Shown: positions 49,897 to 62,970 of the stretch, one piece after another | Layout of the letters: each line of letters starts with the position of its first letter | How positions within the stretch are numbered: position 1 is the first letter of the stretch | Source: Dreissena polymorpha | Lineage: Eukaryota; Mollusca; Bivalvia; Myida; Dreissenidae | Length of the DNA: 64,000 nucleotides | Reading direction: 5' to 3' | NCBI RefSeq assembly: GCF_020536995.1 | Contig: NC_068357.1 | Location: 66,532,128 to 66,596,127, forward strand | Translations under genes and position numbers: made by a program | The notes under the pieces: model-generated | The model's input: only the letters and a program-made list of their open reading frames with translations | The model's database searches: none | What the model was told of the DNA's origin: nothing

Positions 49897-52477
49897 TTAA
49901 TAGTAAATACAGCGGATCTTGTGAAACGGAATGTTTCCCATCTCGTCGGCATGTGCCCGACGGTAATCCCACAAATAGAAGTCAATTATGATCGAATTAG
50001 AGATCAGATTTCTTCCGTCGACGTCGGCATCCAAGATCCGTCGGGTTTCCTCACTAACCAGCTCGGTCGCCCAGATGCTGCAGCCGCGGATTTCCACTTC
50101 GTACCGGTCACCTAGACAAGTCATGTTTTCAAGAAGTCTTATATTTGTATACATCGCCGAATGTTCTCATGTATTTCAGTATTTAAAGGTACAGTACATG
50201 TTTCATTGTGTATTTTGTGTTAATACATGCACATCAAAACATAATAGCACAATAGCCATCATGCTATACTGTTTAAATTGTAAACTAATTTAAAACAACG
50301 TTCGATTTTCTCTTGCCGATCATCACTGATAAAATTATTTATAAAGAAAAGCTCTGTTATATGTCACATTATGACACTGTTTTAACTTATGTAACCTTTT
50401 AGTTTTAGAAAAATATACATAGAAATGAAAGAAGTCACAAGTGCTACCTAATTTCTTAATGTCTCTTAAACAAGTATTGTCTGCATGTTTCACTTACTTG
50501 ACTTTCATAAATTAGTTTAAACCTATTTATTTTAGCTCGATTGCATCGAAAGCCTATGGCTTATATAAACGCTCTCGAGTCCGTTTCCTGGGCCTAGAAC
50601 CAGTACTTGGTGTCTTTGGGGGAGATCTAAAGAACGCTCCCGCTCGGTAGGGATCGAACCCGTGACCTCCCGGTCGCTAGGCGGACACCATATCCATTAC
50701 AACACGGCGACCTTTCATAAATTAATTCTTACATGATGCATGTGTTGTCAACTTAAAAAAATTAAGAAAAAGATGGGTGGCAAATTAATTCCGCTCACGT
50801 CGCTAAACCCATTTATGCCTAGCGTCTAGATAAATGGCCTTGGCATGATGCGGCGTCTCATCAGGATCTGCGCTGTTTGCTTAAAGGAATTTCTATAAGA
50901 AATATTATAATTATAGAAATAAATATACTAGACATCCCTAATTTTGGAAATAAATTGATTCTATTTAGAAGGATGGTAGAGTCCACAAGGCATAAATGGG
51001 TTAAAGTAATTTCCATTAATCATATTTTGCATGACCATTCGTAGATGACTCACCAGTTTTCATCATCGGGTCCTTCCGTAGGAACTCCATTAGCTCGTCC
51101 GAATACTCAATCACTCCGAAATAAAGCAAAGCCTGTGGAATTCTGTAGTCGGCAAACATCGTGATTGTGTCAATGTCCGTGAACTCCCCGTAACCTTTAC
51201 CTTCGAAGCACGCCCAGATGTCGGCCACGAGGATCTGCGCGCGCTTGTAAATGGCGACCGTTTTCCCGCAAAATTCTGTCATGTCTCTGAGGAAGGAAAA
51301 ACAATATATGTGTAATTCACATGACGTGATTTCATTTGCGTATAAACTTACACCGCAGACCATCACTTGTCAGCTTTCTTTACTGTCTTATCAATCTATG
51401 TCATCGAACATAATAATGAACACAATTGTATTATAGTTATTCTATAATATATCACTCTCAAGTGTCTTTAAATTTGTAAACTGTGATAACAATATAAGTC
51501 ATGCTTATTATATCGCAATTAGAAAATAGTGCAGTTAAGCAGCTATTCTTCTTAAAACGGACAATCAAGTGTTGAGAAAGCTGGGTATAAGAGATATAAC
51601 ATCGTTTAGCATAACCCTCGAACCGGACCTGTAAGAAGGGAAGTTCTCCACAATCATTTGTACCAACGTCTGCGCACTCTTTTCGCATAGCCTGATCACG
51701 TTGACGAAACTACCATCGAACTTCTGCAGCAGAACTTTTCCCGCCTCCTGAAGCACTTGCAGACGTTCGTCCAGTAGAGGTATGGTCTGCTTCGAGTCGG
51801 AACGCAGCACGTGCTCGAGCTTATCGCGCGTGATCGTCGCGTAGAAATGCGGATCAGTAAATGGTATGCCTGGAAAAACAATTAAGTGTTCCATCATTGC
51901 AAAACTGTTAATTTCCACAAGCCTTAAATGTTTCATATTTTACGTAGAAGAATATTATGGCATTAGGGAAGTCACATTTAAAAGTACAAAGAATATAATT
52001 GTTAAAACACAGGATTTTCTGGATGATGTATTTTTTCAAACAAATGTCATTGGTGGCGAGGCAATACAAAGACTAATTCTTTTTTTGTTCAACAAATTAA
52101 AACTCGCACCCTATAATACAAGTACCATCGCTAAGATACTTACCCTCGTCCAATGCACGGTTTATGGCGGCGCACAAAGACCAGTAACCCGTGTGCTTTT
52201 TCCCGCCATAGTTCACAACATACTTGTCGTTTTCGTCTTCTGACCAAAAGGAGAAATTCAGCGTGTCGGAGACGAAAATCCAATCCAGGGCGGCTTTATC
52301 CATGGTCTTAGGGTTGAGTTCGTGTTCTTTCCAGCTCTGCATGTTGTACGAGCCCTCTTTAATTTTCTGCGCCATGAACTCGGCAATCTTTCGCACTCCA
52401 TCGGAAATGATCTTAACACCCTTGCTATTTTCCGCGATGAAACGCCCCGAGTCACGCGGTGTCATGATGGTCGCCAT
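49897..52477 (-). CDS. QNG1: QNG1, queuosine 5'-phosphate N-glycosylase (queuosine salvage protein), complete, four exons
   Basis: Exons (minus) 52477-52144, 51869-51629, 51286-51054, 50111-49897; phases join to 340 residues (human C9orf64/QNG1 ~341). Diagnostic stretches: MTPRDSGRFIAENSKGVKII, ALDWIFVSDTLNFSFWSEDE, TGYWSLCAAINRALDEG, VAIYKRAQILVADIWACFEG, DTITMFADYRIPQALLYFGV, EVEIRGCSIWATEL, and the C-terminus PFHKIRCIYY. The DUF2419 family releases queuine from queuosine-5'-phosphate so it can be put back into tRNA; the FADYR segment is thought to hold an active-site Asp. The chosen Met aligns with known starts; an in-frame Met 16 codons upstream (52525) is an alternative. A TTAA MITE lies 49 bases after the exon 3 donor. 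Confidence 0.95.
50535..50716 (-). repeat. tRNA-derived SINE
   Basis: On the minus strand: GGTCGCCGTGTTGTAATGGA (box A region), GGTTCGATCCC (box B), then body CACCAAGTACTGGTTC and CGGACTCGAGAGCGTTTATA. The same body is seen at 26345-26560. It lies in the last QNG1 intron. Confidence 0.7.
50804..51004. mobile_element. TTAA hairpin MITE (family B), copy 1
   Basis: AAACCCATTTATGCCTAGCG to GGCATAAATGGGTTAA; one arm of the hairpin (GGCGTCTCATCAGGATC) is kept, the other lost. In the last QNG1 intron. Confidence 0.75.
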
Positions 52478-52529
52478 GTTCGACAGGTTTGATACTGCTC
52501 TCACAAGGCAAAAATGGTGCACCACCTTA

Positions 52530-54610
52530 TAAATCGTAAATTAAACGAAGAATAAAAAATATTTCACTTCTGAGACAAATACATTTTTACGACGTAGACA
52601 TGCGTAACAATTTTCATAATCTCGTTTTCTTAAGCAAGTAAGTTATTTGTTGTAGGTATATCTTCTTTTTTGACGGGATCGAACAGTCACCGAAAGTTAA
52701 AAGAGGAACAAAGCCGAAACGAAACAACAACAACGTGAAACATGTTAAAGGGACCGTCAACCAGATTGACGAAAAAAAGAAAAGTTCTAAAATACCGTAT
52801 TTTTTTACAATTATTGGTTTATATTCATTAAAATATCACGACTGGTATATTACATTACATGAAAAAAAGTTCTTAGGACCTTAATCTGTATAACCTGCCC
52901 TGACACTATGTGGAACAAAATTATAAATCACATTAAAATTGATTATCATATGAAATATGTAAGTGTTACTTGCGTATAAACATATCTTATATAATTGTAC
53001 AGTTTTTACTTTCTCAAAATTCCAAAGAACTTTAATTAATCGACAACCAGTGATCATGAAATAGCACGATTCACCTCCCTTGTGTCGTGTTATATGGCAC
53101 GTTTTTAAATATTAAGTAAAATTAGATCTAAGTCCTCATATTTACATAGTTTGCCTTTAAATTTGACAATACAACAAGTTGTGTAATGCACTATTGCACG
53201 GTATTAAGAACATTTGCGCAACTGCAAAATGAATGTTTAGAAAGAGTGTCAACTTACTGAATGTTATGAATCATTATCCATCTACCGGAACCACATGTAG
53301 AACCTTGATAATCGTAATAAGGGGACTGAACACAACCTACAACGTAAGCGATACTCTCCCCTGCGCGGCATGAACCCTATTTTATTGATAAATAAAAAAT
53401 GTATGGATCCATTTGATTTGAAGACTGTGGAGTCATGTACTGTTGTACTATGTTAGATAAGTCAATTTTTCTTACGCCTTCTGCAGCTTTTCGTCGCTGT
53501 CTTGCGGGACAGTAACAATAAAATACTTTCTTGCGACCAATATTTCTCTATTTTTGGGGTAAATTGTGCATTATTGCCGCACAGTGCGAGTAGGAATTTA
53601 AGCTGTTTGTAGAAAAACTAGTTGTGTCTCAATTAATCGCAAAAGACTAACATCTCAGTTAACTTTTTTATTGTTGCAAATGAACGCTTGCCTATATGTG
53701 ACCACGAACTGCAGAACACGATTATTTGCTGTTTACAAATTACAAAAAAATGCATTTTGAAAAATGTATTGGTCTCTGCTGTTTTTATTAGAAGAGCTGG
53801 CACAATTAATTATGATTACATTTAAACCTTTTAACAACTAGTTAAACGTTTTGTTTTATATAATAAAGAATACAACGCATAGGTATATGATAAACATGTA
53901 GTCAACATCATTTATTGTTAATGACACAATTATAAGGGTCGTTGGTCATCAATTCATTCTGCCGAAATTCTGATTTTACAATGTGTTCAATCCTGTATAA
54001 TGCTGTTGGTGAAATTCATACCCATGAGTCGCGCACAAATTATTGCTATTAGCATTGCAAGGACATGACCAGCGCATGAGCAAATCATCGGTCATTTTCA
54101 CTCGCTGTGACCTATGACAAAATCCGCCTCGCCAATTAACCATATTAATATTCGAAATCGAAATGGCCTCACGGGTCAAGAACCGCGAGCGACGCCGTGT
54201 GCCATGGTGAATCACGTATTTTCTCGCGATTTTCCAACGATGTTAAATCGAAGAAACAAAGGGCGTGAGTAATGCACGCGGAATGGGTCCCTGACTCAGA
54301 TCCAGATTCCCTCGAACGTGTCAGGGCCCCTGTTTTCTCTTTGTTCAGGGGTCATCTCGCTGTTTAATCTTCTCATGACTGTTCTGAAAAAAGAAGTTAT
54401 TTAGAGTGGTAATAAGTTTCGGTTCAAGAAATTTTCAAGTGACGTTAAAAATGATAGCATCAAACTACTAAGTCTAAAGACTCGATTTCGCCATTCCCAA
54501 TAAGGATTTGTTGAAAATGATTGAAAGCTGCTAACAAATATTTGTATAATATGAATACGATTTTTTTTCAATTTGTTCATTGATTATCGCCTAATAATAT
54601 ACACAATGCT
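52530..54610. other. Upstream of QNG1, no gene supported
   Basis: 52746-52880 starts TTAAAGGGACCGTCAACCAG, like one end of another MITE whose partner end I cannot find. 53960-54390 is less AT-rich than its surroundings with several homeobox/SOX-like words (TTAATTGG, CTTTGTT) and could be regulatory. The open frame there matches nothing I know. Confidence 0.35.
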
Positions 54611-54838
54611 TTAACCCATTTATGCCTAGTGGACTCTCCCATCCTTCTAAATTGGATCAATTTATTTCCAAAATTAGGGATGTCTAGTTTAATTCATTCT
54701 ATATTTAGAATATTTCTTACAGAAATTCCTTTGAGCAAATAGCACAGACACTGATGAGACGCCGCATCGTGCGGCGTCTCATCTGGGTCTACGCTGTTTG
54801 CCAAGGCCTCTTCTAGACGCTAGGCATAAAAGGGTTAA
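54611..54838. mobile_element. TTAA hairpin MITE (family B), copy 2
   Basis: TTAACCCATTTATGCCTAGT to CTAGGCATAAAAGGGTTAA with the central hairpin GATGAGACGCCGC/GCGGCGTCTCATC. TTAA on both ends. Confidence 0.85.
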
Positions 54839-54903
54839 CTAGTGGTATTGCCTGCAATGCCATTCTAATTCGACAGCATTTAAGTCGTCGTATATCTAAA
54901 AAT

Positions 54904-54905
<2 letters not shown>

Positions 54906-54983
<78 letters not shown>
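54906..54983. repeat. (AT)n microsatellite
   Basis: About 39 uninterrupted AT units. Confidence 0.95.
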
Positions 54984-54986
<3 letters not shown>

Positions 54987-56961
54987 GAATTCATGGCGGG
55001 TTATTTGATATATAAATGTCATATTGTTGATTTAAATGCAACGAATGTTTCTCTGTAAAATGATATTTTGCATTGAAGATTAGGTAATGAATAACCCTGC
55101 GCATTATTAATATGCTAATGTTTATAACAGACAATGCTGTTACATAATAACTAAGTTTGCAGTGTTTGGTTTTCATTCAAGCATACACTGAAAACATCCA
55201 TCATTACCAATCATCCAATATTCAACCACCTACACAATTGTATTCCCATATTTTATACATAAATTGGTAGTCGTTGATTCATATATATAAATCATGGACA
55301 TGTTCAATACGAGCTACATAAGACTTTAATAGCAAAATGACATGGGTTTACTTATTTGTCTTTTAAAGATCCGAAACAGTCATACACCTTCTTTATTTAT
55401 TCCGACAAGATATGTTCACAATTTTTGTTCAATGATTTATCCCTACAATACAACAATCAACTTTGTTTCTCATTTATAACTTTGCGACAAAGGTCAACTT
55501 GTTGTATTTATAATGATTAAGAGAAATATGTAAGCAATTAACATTTGTTTTGTTTAATTGGTTCGTACTTTAAATTGGTTCGTACTTTGAATCACGTATG
55601 TGTGAACTTAGGGCCGAAATGCCAGTAGGTTAATTTCCTTAATATTGTGTATGTTATTTAAATGTTGCATTGTTGTTTTTTGTATTACCATTACTATGGC
55701 GTGTTTTTTTTTTTTACAAAATCGACGTTGATTTGAGACTTTAAATGCTAAAGACTGCCACTAAAGTATGATTGTTCACATGATGTCTTTTTTCAATTAA
55801 AACCTTGTTTTCAAAGATGTGACCACACAATTCATAAAAACATTTAAATCTGTGTTAACTAATCACTGCATACATATGTTCAATCCTGATATCCGTGTCC
55901 ATTTTATATAAAACTAAGCGATTGACGCGATCAACTGCAAAAAATGTTCACCGGGGTCAGCGAATCAAATCGTATTGTATCGTAACAAAGCGCGACAATT
56001 TGTATCTTTTCGTACTACAACATCACGTGACACAGTCGATCTTTACTCAAGGAAAAAACGTCATTTTCTCTTTCAATCTGTTGCGATCTAAAGACTGTCT
56101 GAAGTCGATATTCGATTGGGCTGAATCTATATCACGTTGGTCCTGCCATTTCTCTTATCGTAATGACAATTAATTAATTGTGAAAGGTATCGCAACCATA
56201 TTAGTATCATACGTCAATGGTTGCTATGTTTGTTTTGCTATTTATTCGTAATGATTATGCTGCACTGAACCTCTTGCTTAATCTTTGTTTAATACTGACA
56301 CAAAGACCGCAATCTGAACACTTCGGACAGTGGGCTACACCAGACGATCGCCGTTATGGCGGAATTGCCCGAGGATTCCCGATTGACAAAGACCGGAAAA
56401 CTATAATACAACGAGGTCGACGAGTTTGTTTCATGAGCTATAATAATTCCTTTCGACACCCTCACGCTTAACGTTTGCACGTTTAATGGCGCCCCTTAGA
56501 ATTACAAAAGTCATTAAGTTAATCGCAGTCTTTGATCTCGGTCAATGTTCGATCATTTTAGTCGAACTTACTCAGTGAAGATTCCCTTAGTCGAATTCTC
56601 CGGAATCAAATCTGCGTTGCCTACACGCCAAATCGTGCAATACAAGACATTAATTAATCAATTAATTACTTTACTTTGAAGCAAACGTTATATAAAGTGC
56701 CTACCGTGCCTAGCAAGATGGAGTCGGAATTGAGTCGCCCGCCCTAATTGCCAATTGTACAATCTCCCAGGCACTTAAGGACACTTTCTCGATATCGGTT
56801 TAGGGTCATGAGTATTTATGCATTTTGTGAAAATATGATTATCCATCTAATTGAAATTTATTTTATTAAGATGATTAATAAGGCTCGATAATAATAAAAC
56901 AAATTGCGGTTATTTTGGTAATAGATGAAGCGTAGTAAAGAAGAACATAAATAAGTTTGCA
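54984..56961. other. Intergenic, no gene supported
   Basis: AT-rich to ~55.9 kb. 55,900-56,800 is more balanced in base composition, with words such as CCTAATTGCCAATTGTAC near 56742; its open frames are not recognisable. Possibly regulatory; uncertain. Confidence 0.3.
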
Positions 56962-57174
56962 TTAACCCTTTCAGTGCGGGAACCGAATTTTGAAGGCATG
57001 TGCAAACAGTTTGGATCCAGATGAGACGCCACAGAACGTGGCGTCTCATCAGGATCCAAACTGTTTGCTATTCTGATAGTATTTTTTGAAAAAAAGTGAA
57101 GAAAATGCTAATTTTAGAAATCTAGCAGACGACAATTTAGCAGACGACAAATTTCCCAGCATGCAAAGGGTTAA
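56962..57174. mobile_element. TTAA hairpin MITE (family A), copy 6 (inverted)
   Basis: TTAACCCTTTCAGTGCGGGA to CAGCATGCAAAGGGTTAA; hairpin GATGAGACGCCACAGAACGT intact. Confidence 0.85.
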
Positions 57175-57379
57175 GAAATCACGATCATGTTTCTGTTCAA
57201 TGTAAGGGAAATGTTAGTGGGTGATACAAATGGGTAATGAGGACAATTATACATGTACATAATTCTTAGGAGGCGATGTTGCCCCTGAGTTTGACTGTAT
57301 GTTAAAAGGATGACAACGACGATGATAGCGTTGAACATGGTTCTTGTGGTGCTTGTGTAAATACTTGATCATTTATGCT

Positions 57380-57460
57380 TGTGCATATTGGTTGTTTAAG
57401 ATATTGGTACATAATTTGGACGCATTGTTTAAGATATTGGTTCATATTTTGGACGCACGA
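57380..57460. repeat. Short tandem duplication
   Basis: Two copies of a unit starting TTGTTTAAGATATTGGT and ending TTTGGACGCA, ~36 bases each. No gene is supported in 57175-58660. Confidence 0.6.
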
Positions 57461-58679
57461 TAAAAAGGTTTGAACATTATTACACAATTACCTTTATAGG
57501 TTCACCGTTTTATATCGCCGCAAAAAAATCAAGTACTCCAGTGCAACGTGTATCATGCGGGCTTACCAGCTGACTAGTATATATACTAAATCTGCTTGTC
57601 ACGACCAAGGTAACACGACAAGAGTGCACTATGGTGAGACGAGATAAAGGCGAAACTCAGGTACTGGCATAACTGAGGTACTGGCATCGCAGACAGCTGT
57701 TCCCGGCACTCGTACAGGAAGCTCGCAGGAAGCTCGTGCGGTTGATGTTATTCCTGGAAACGTGACGTTCATAGGTAAAGAGCGTATTGACAAAAACGCC
57801 ATCTCCCACGCATCCATGTCGCACAATACATATAAATCCGCACTATCATTAGTTTGTTTATGCATTGGTTTGTTTTTTGCCGCTATGTATCGTCTGCCCC
57901 CGCGTGCGGATTGTGGTAGATAACGCATTTTCGTTGTTTTCATTGGCAGTCATTGTTATGTGTGCGCGTTGACGTTTAGCGCGAGTTTCGAGTGCAGATC
58001 TACCATTGATGTGAGCACTTTGAAAACATATTGAGTTCAAAATCATTCCATGAGCTGCACGATGAAAATTCAGCTTTGTTTATTAGAAAGGTATGGTAAA
58101 GGATGGTGTTAATAGTGTTCCAAATTCGTAGTAATTTAGCACGAAAATATTAGTAGTAGTTTGTACTCATACGAGGTAATCAGTTGAACGGTCGATGTGT
58201 CGAATGGTCAGGGTGCAGAATCAACGGGGGTTTCAGGGGCCTACACACGGGCTGGACAGAATGTAAATACATCTTTAAGAACTTTTTTTTTTCAGGTATG
58301 AGAATAAGTCGTTGAATAACTGTAAAATCGGTGACAAAATTTTACGTTGTGTGAAGCATAACCGTGCAGTACACAAGGACATTTTCAACAAGAACACATG
58401 CTTACTAAATAACGTAATTCTGATGTATTTCACATTGCCATAAGCAGCACAAAAATCTGCCTTTTATGCACTAGTTGAAAGAGTTAAGAGTTAAGAACAA
58501 TTGTTTAAAAAAGTTAATTGAAAAGAGCACCACTTACCGGTGTGTTTACATCCATTAACGTTTAATTGTAAACCCCACAAAGTCACGTGATCCTGCACCA
58601 TGTGGTAAATGACCTATTATATCAAACAAACTTGTCTATTTCGTTATAGTATAACATTTGTCACTCGACCCGAATACCA

Positions 58680-58860
58680 ATCGTGTTATGCAATGCCGGA
58701 ATCTCTTTGGCTGCACGGTATGCAGGCGACCCGGGTTTGATCCCCGTTCCCGGAGGCATGTGAGTTTGATAAGTGGTCACCATAACGGACAGTTTGGGTT
58801 CCTGCGGTTACTGCGGCTTCCCCCAGAACGCAAGACCATACCAACAATGACAAATCTTTA
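58680..58860 (+). repeat. SINE-like unit
   Basis: GACCCGGGTTTGATCCCCGT resembles a tRNA box B region. It is followed by GGTTCCTGCGGTTACTGCGG and CTTCCCCCAGAACGCAAGAC, a pattern common to the central part of mollusc SINEs. Confidence 0.5.
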
Positions 58861-59239
58861 AGTAATAGCTAAGTAGCTGGACATCGCATCTTTCATTCAT
58901 TATTCGTAAGTTTAGTCAGTTATTGGGTAAGAATGATAGAACACTGTCCGGGTCCTCACATAACTCAGCCTGAGACACGGAAGCAACTCATAAACTTCGA
59001 AATGCACACATAAGGAACGCATTCATAGTATTTGTTTATTTATTATGTGTGGGGGATGGGAGTTATTTACCGTGTTTGGTGTGTAGGTATACGTTTTTGG
59101 TGAGAACGTGTTTTCTCAAACCTACTCTCATCCTGCTTTACTACATTTGTTTTTAAATTATAACATTTTGAAGCACCTTGCTGGTCAAAGAAAGCTACAG
59201 AGAAAATAACGTATGATTGTTTTTAGTGACACAGTACGG

Positions 59240-59990
59240 CGCTTAACTAAGTACAAGAGGGCCAAAGGACCTTAGACGATCACCCGAGACATCAACGCAC
59301 TTTAATATTCTCAGCAGGTAGTATCCATAAGATTTCAAAATAATATATTTTTGATACCAAAGTTCTGATAAAATTTCATGACAACTGGGCAATAAATGTG
59401 GCTTCTAGAGTGATGACAAGCTTTTTCTACCATCTGACGCAATGGTTTGGACCCCACGTGACCCGATTTCACACGTGGTTAATTTGTCATAAGGACAAAT
59501 GTAATGATAAAGTTGCATGGCGCTTGTTCAAGACATGTGGCCTCTAGAGTTCTCGCTAGCTTTTTCATTAATTTTACATTGGTAAATTTCTGAAGACAGG
59601 GCAATAAGTTTGGCTTCGGAGTGATGACATACTTTTTCTACCATCTGACGCAGTGATTTTGACCCAACGTGACCCATTTTCACACTGTTGATTGTCATAA
59701 GGACCCGTGATTTGACAAATGTTCATGATGCCTGTGCACTAAATGTTGCATCTAGAGTGTTCACTAGCTTTCACCTAGATAACTAGTTTTTGACCCGACC
59801 TTAGCCCGTTTCAAGCTCGGCATATATATCATTTTGAGAAATGTTCTGACCAAGTTTAATGAAGATTGTTTCATACATGCGACCCATTGACCGTTCGAAA
59901 AGAAAAAGATGAATGTGGAAAAAATACGACGGAAAGTGAACAAAATGCGAGAACACAATGTCACCATTAGCCTGTTTTTCTCAGTTGGGC
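59240..59990. repeat. Degenerate repeat, GAGGGCCAAAGGACC family
   Basis: Opens AAGAGGGCCAAAGGACCTTA. Two to three diverged units share CTTTTTCTACCATCTGACGC and ACGTGACCC-TTTCACAC. Non-coding. 59990-61320 shows nothing else I recognise. Confidence 0.5.
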
Positions 59991-61323
59991 TTAAATATGC
60001 ATGTTTTGTTTATCAGTAAAACAACATCACTGACATACAGTATTGATTATTAATTTCAAGCTGTTGAATACCATACTCATATTTAACATAATCTTTGCAG
60101 CCTAAACTGTGCTGTCTATAGAGGCTTTATGATTAATGGACGGACAGTGTGCACCAAGTTAACCTGATCAGCTCAACAGCTTTCGACGACCTGTAGCCTT
60201 TAAGTGTTAGGTCATAATCATAACCATTAAAGTAATGTCTATACACCTGGTTTATACTTAAATGCCGTAAAATACCGCTGATGTGAATTGTAAATTTTTC
60301 GTGTACTGCCAATTCGTAAAGGTTAAAACTATTACTTTTTATACATAGGAATGTTAACATCTTGATTATAGATGTGTTGACATTTCGTTAAAGTGACACA
60401 TAGACGTAAATCACATTGAAAAGGATGACCTTGATGACTCTCAAATAATAAATATAAATACAATATACGCCCGCGTTTTTTGGACGATTATAAGGTTAAT
60501 ACAAGGTTGCCATCAGCAGGTCTATGAAACAAAAAAAAACAACTTTATAAGCTAAGCTAACAATCAAAATGCAAAATACATCGACCGATTTCCACTGTGG
60601 ACCTCTTTATACTATATTGTGTTGGATGCCACCATACAATGAGAAGCATTCGCCCGTTTTCACAATAGACAACACACAGGAGCAATCATTTTGCTAAAGT
60701 TGTAATTCATAAATAATGATGCTATGTAACATCTGTTAATTAACCATAATGATGCCGTATTTTAAATACTATATGAACTGACAATGTATATTGCAATATC
60801 TTAATTTATGCTTGGTTGTTCCTCAAGTTGAACTCAAAATGGGCACGTATGAGTGTGTAAACGCGTATGTTCATACCTCTAAAAGCAATATCACATTTAA
60901 GGAAATAAGCCATTGCGAGGTGTATAAAATGACAAAAGTAATGTTTTCGTTGCGCATTCGCTCAAATCGCGCCCAAATCGTTCAACATTCGCACCTATGA
61001 ATTTCTCGTGCGTTCCGTTCGGGGTCGTTCGCTAGTTAATTCCTTCTTATTTTCTCTAATTCTTGACTGTTATCGAATAGACTGATCCCGGAAAAGCACG
61101 AGTTTAGAAAAACCCACTAATCACCCCGGTACAAAGAACGCTGGTCCATTATATCAACCAATGATAGCTTTCTTTAAATAATAACGGTTTATATGGTGTA
61201 TGATTTTGAAAGGATAATAATTGAGTCATGTTTATTTGTACCAGCAGATTAGTGGTTTTTTAAAAAAAGTTGCTTTTTTCCGGGATACATATATTGCAAA
61301 CGCTCCACATATGGTATCGTTCG

Positions 61324-61840
61324 TTAAAGGGGCCTTTTCACAGATTTTGGCATTTTTTAACTTATTCATTAAATGCTTTATATTGATAAATGTAAACATT
61401 GGATCGTAAAAGCTCCAGTAAAAAATCAAGAATAAAATTAAAAAAAGGAAAAGAACATTGCCCGGAGCAGGTTTCGAACCAGTGACCCCTGCAGCCCTGC
61501 CAGAGTCCTGAAGTAAAAACGCTTTAGCCTACTGAGCTATTCCGCCGAGTACGCATTCTTAACGTATTTTATACATTATATAAGCAATCTTCGTAGTTGC
61601 GCAAAATTTAACGACAAAAACAGAACTCTCCAAATGATTCAATCGTTACGCGTTGCAACGCTTTATAATGTTTAGGTTTTAAAATCGTCAAAAGTTGCAT
61701 ATAATGGCTATATTAGAGCATGGTAATTGTTCAGTATTACTGTTTCCTCACAAATATCATAACTAAAACGAAAATTTGCGAATCTGAAACAACTTTTTTC
61801 AATTTTGTAAATTTACCAAAGCGTGAAAAGATCCCTTTAA
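61324..61840. mobile_element. TTAA-flanked MITE carrying a tRNA-like unit, copy 2 (inverted)
   Basis: TTAAAGGGGCCTTTTCACAG to GTGAAAAGATCCCTTTAA with TTAA at both ends; matches the reverse complement of 41775-42293 along its length, including the tRNA-like unit. Confidence 0.8.
61459..61546 (-). pseudogene. tRNA-like unit inside MITE, second copy
   Basis: Reverse complement reads GGCGGAATAGCTCAGTAGGC through GGTTCGAAACCTGCTCCGGG. Same broken acceptor stem as the first copy; boxes A and B kept. Confidence 0.65.
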
Positions 61841-62518
61841 ATTTGAATTTCAATATTCCGTTAGCAAGTCGCTTTTATACGTGATTATTTTTTTTATCAA
61901 GAACAACAGTTTTATTCACTCCCGAAATAATCGATTCTTTTACAACGAATGGCAGCGTTTTCACTTTTATTATTCGCGAATTATGTTCGTGTGCATTGTG
62001 ACGGGGCCTTTAACCGAGTGCTTTTCGAATCTAAATCACTTTTCAATAAATTTGTGAAGCAAAGTAATACGAAACAATCGTATATCTCTCCGTTAAAAAA
62101 AGAACGTTTGACATGTTTCAGTTTGGTACGGCTATCTGCCGGATCGCCAGTTTACCGTCAGTCCGTGGCCAGTGCTCCGCGAAGTGTTCATGCAATTTCG
62201 ATTATAGCATTTTGCAATTTTGATACAACGCTTTATACATGTTTTGTTTTATTTATTTTAAGCATTTTGACACATCGATCAACGCTAGTAAAATATACAC
62301 ATTAGCAAAGATAAAAACACTATACACTTATCAAATTTTGATTAATCAAGTAATTTATCAGCATCTTACCATAAATGGTTAGCGCGCGAAATGGACAGAA
62401 GCGCGAGGGTCACACAAAGTTTCCCGGTGTGTCTGCGTGAATCATCCAACAAAAATGTTCCTAAGGTGAACAACAAACAATCAAGTTTGCTTTCATCTGA
62501 CCCGAGTTACCTGTAAAC

Positions 62519-62725
62519 ATGGCGGGTATTTTTGGAAAGCAGCAACACGAAAAAAGAGCTGTTCATAGTTCACGACCGAAAAGTCGCGGTCAGCAGTCAA
62601 AGGTTTTCGAGTATTTACAGGATGCCGGAACCCAAGACAAGCAAGCCCATTTAGCGATAGACGACTGCAGTCGTTTCTGTTTAATAAACGTTTATTTCAT
62701 CATGATTATATGTGTTGCGTTCTGA
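62519..62725 (+). CDS. Doubtful first coding exon of an unknown gene
   Basis: AAACATGGCGG is a good start context, after a stretch of more balanced composition. The peptide MAGIFGKQQHEKRAVHSSRP then KSRGQQSKVFEYLQ is basic and complex, unlike the repeat-derived frames nearby. The frame runs into a palindrome MITE and stops at 62725, so a donor (perhaps GTATTT at ~62612) would be needed. No second exon was found before the window ends. I do not recognise it. Confidence 0.25.
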   Translation: MAGIFGKQQHEKRAVHSSRPKSRGQQSKVFEYLQDAGTQDKQAHLAIDDCSRFCLINVYFIMIICVAF

Positions 62726-62970
62726 GAAAACTGGGCTTAATGCTTATGCGTAAAGTGTCGTCCCAGATTAGCCTGTGCAGTCCGCACAGGCTAATCAGGG
62801 ACGACACGTTCCGCCTAAATTGGATTTTTGCTAAGAAGATACTTCATTTTAACGAAAAATGTAATAAAAGCGGAAAGTGTCGTCCCTGATTAACCTGTGC
62901 GGACTGCACCGGCTAATCTGGGACGACACTTTACGCACATGCATTATGCCCAGTTTTCTCAGAACGCGAC
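62712..62970. mobile_element. Long-palindrome MITE, copy near right edge
   Basis: TTCTGAGAAAACTGGGCTTA and mirrored CCCAGTTTTCTCAGAA ends; arms with TAAAGTGTCGTCCCAGATTA and TGGGACGACACTTTACGCAC. A partial second copy follows at 62985-63110. Confidence 0.85.

Noticed and set aside
50640-50716. Functional tRNA gene on the minus strand
   Set aside because: Good box B but no proper acceptor or anticodon stem; it is the head of a SINE.
57629-57943. 104-residue minus-strand frame
   Set aside because: More complex than most but no family recognised, no splice partners; possibly decayed element sequence.
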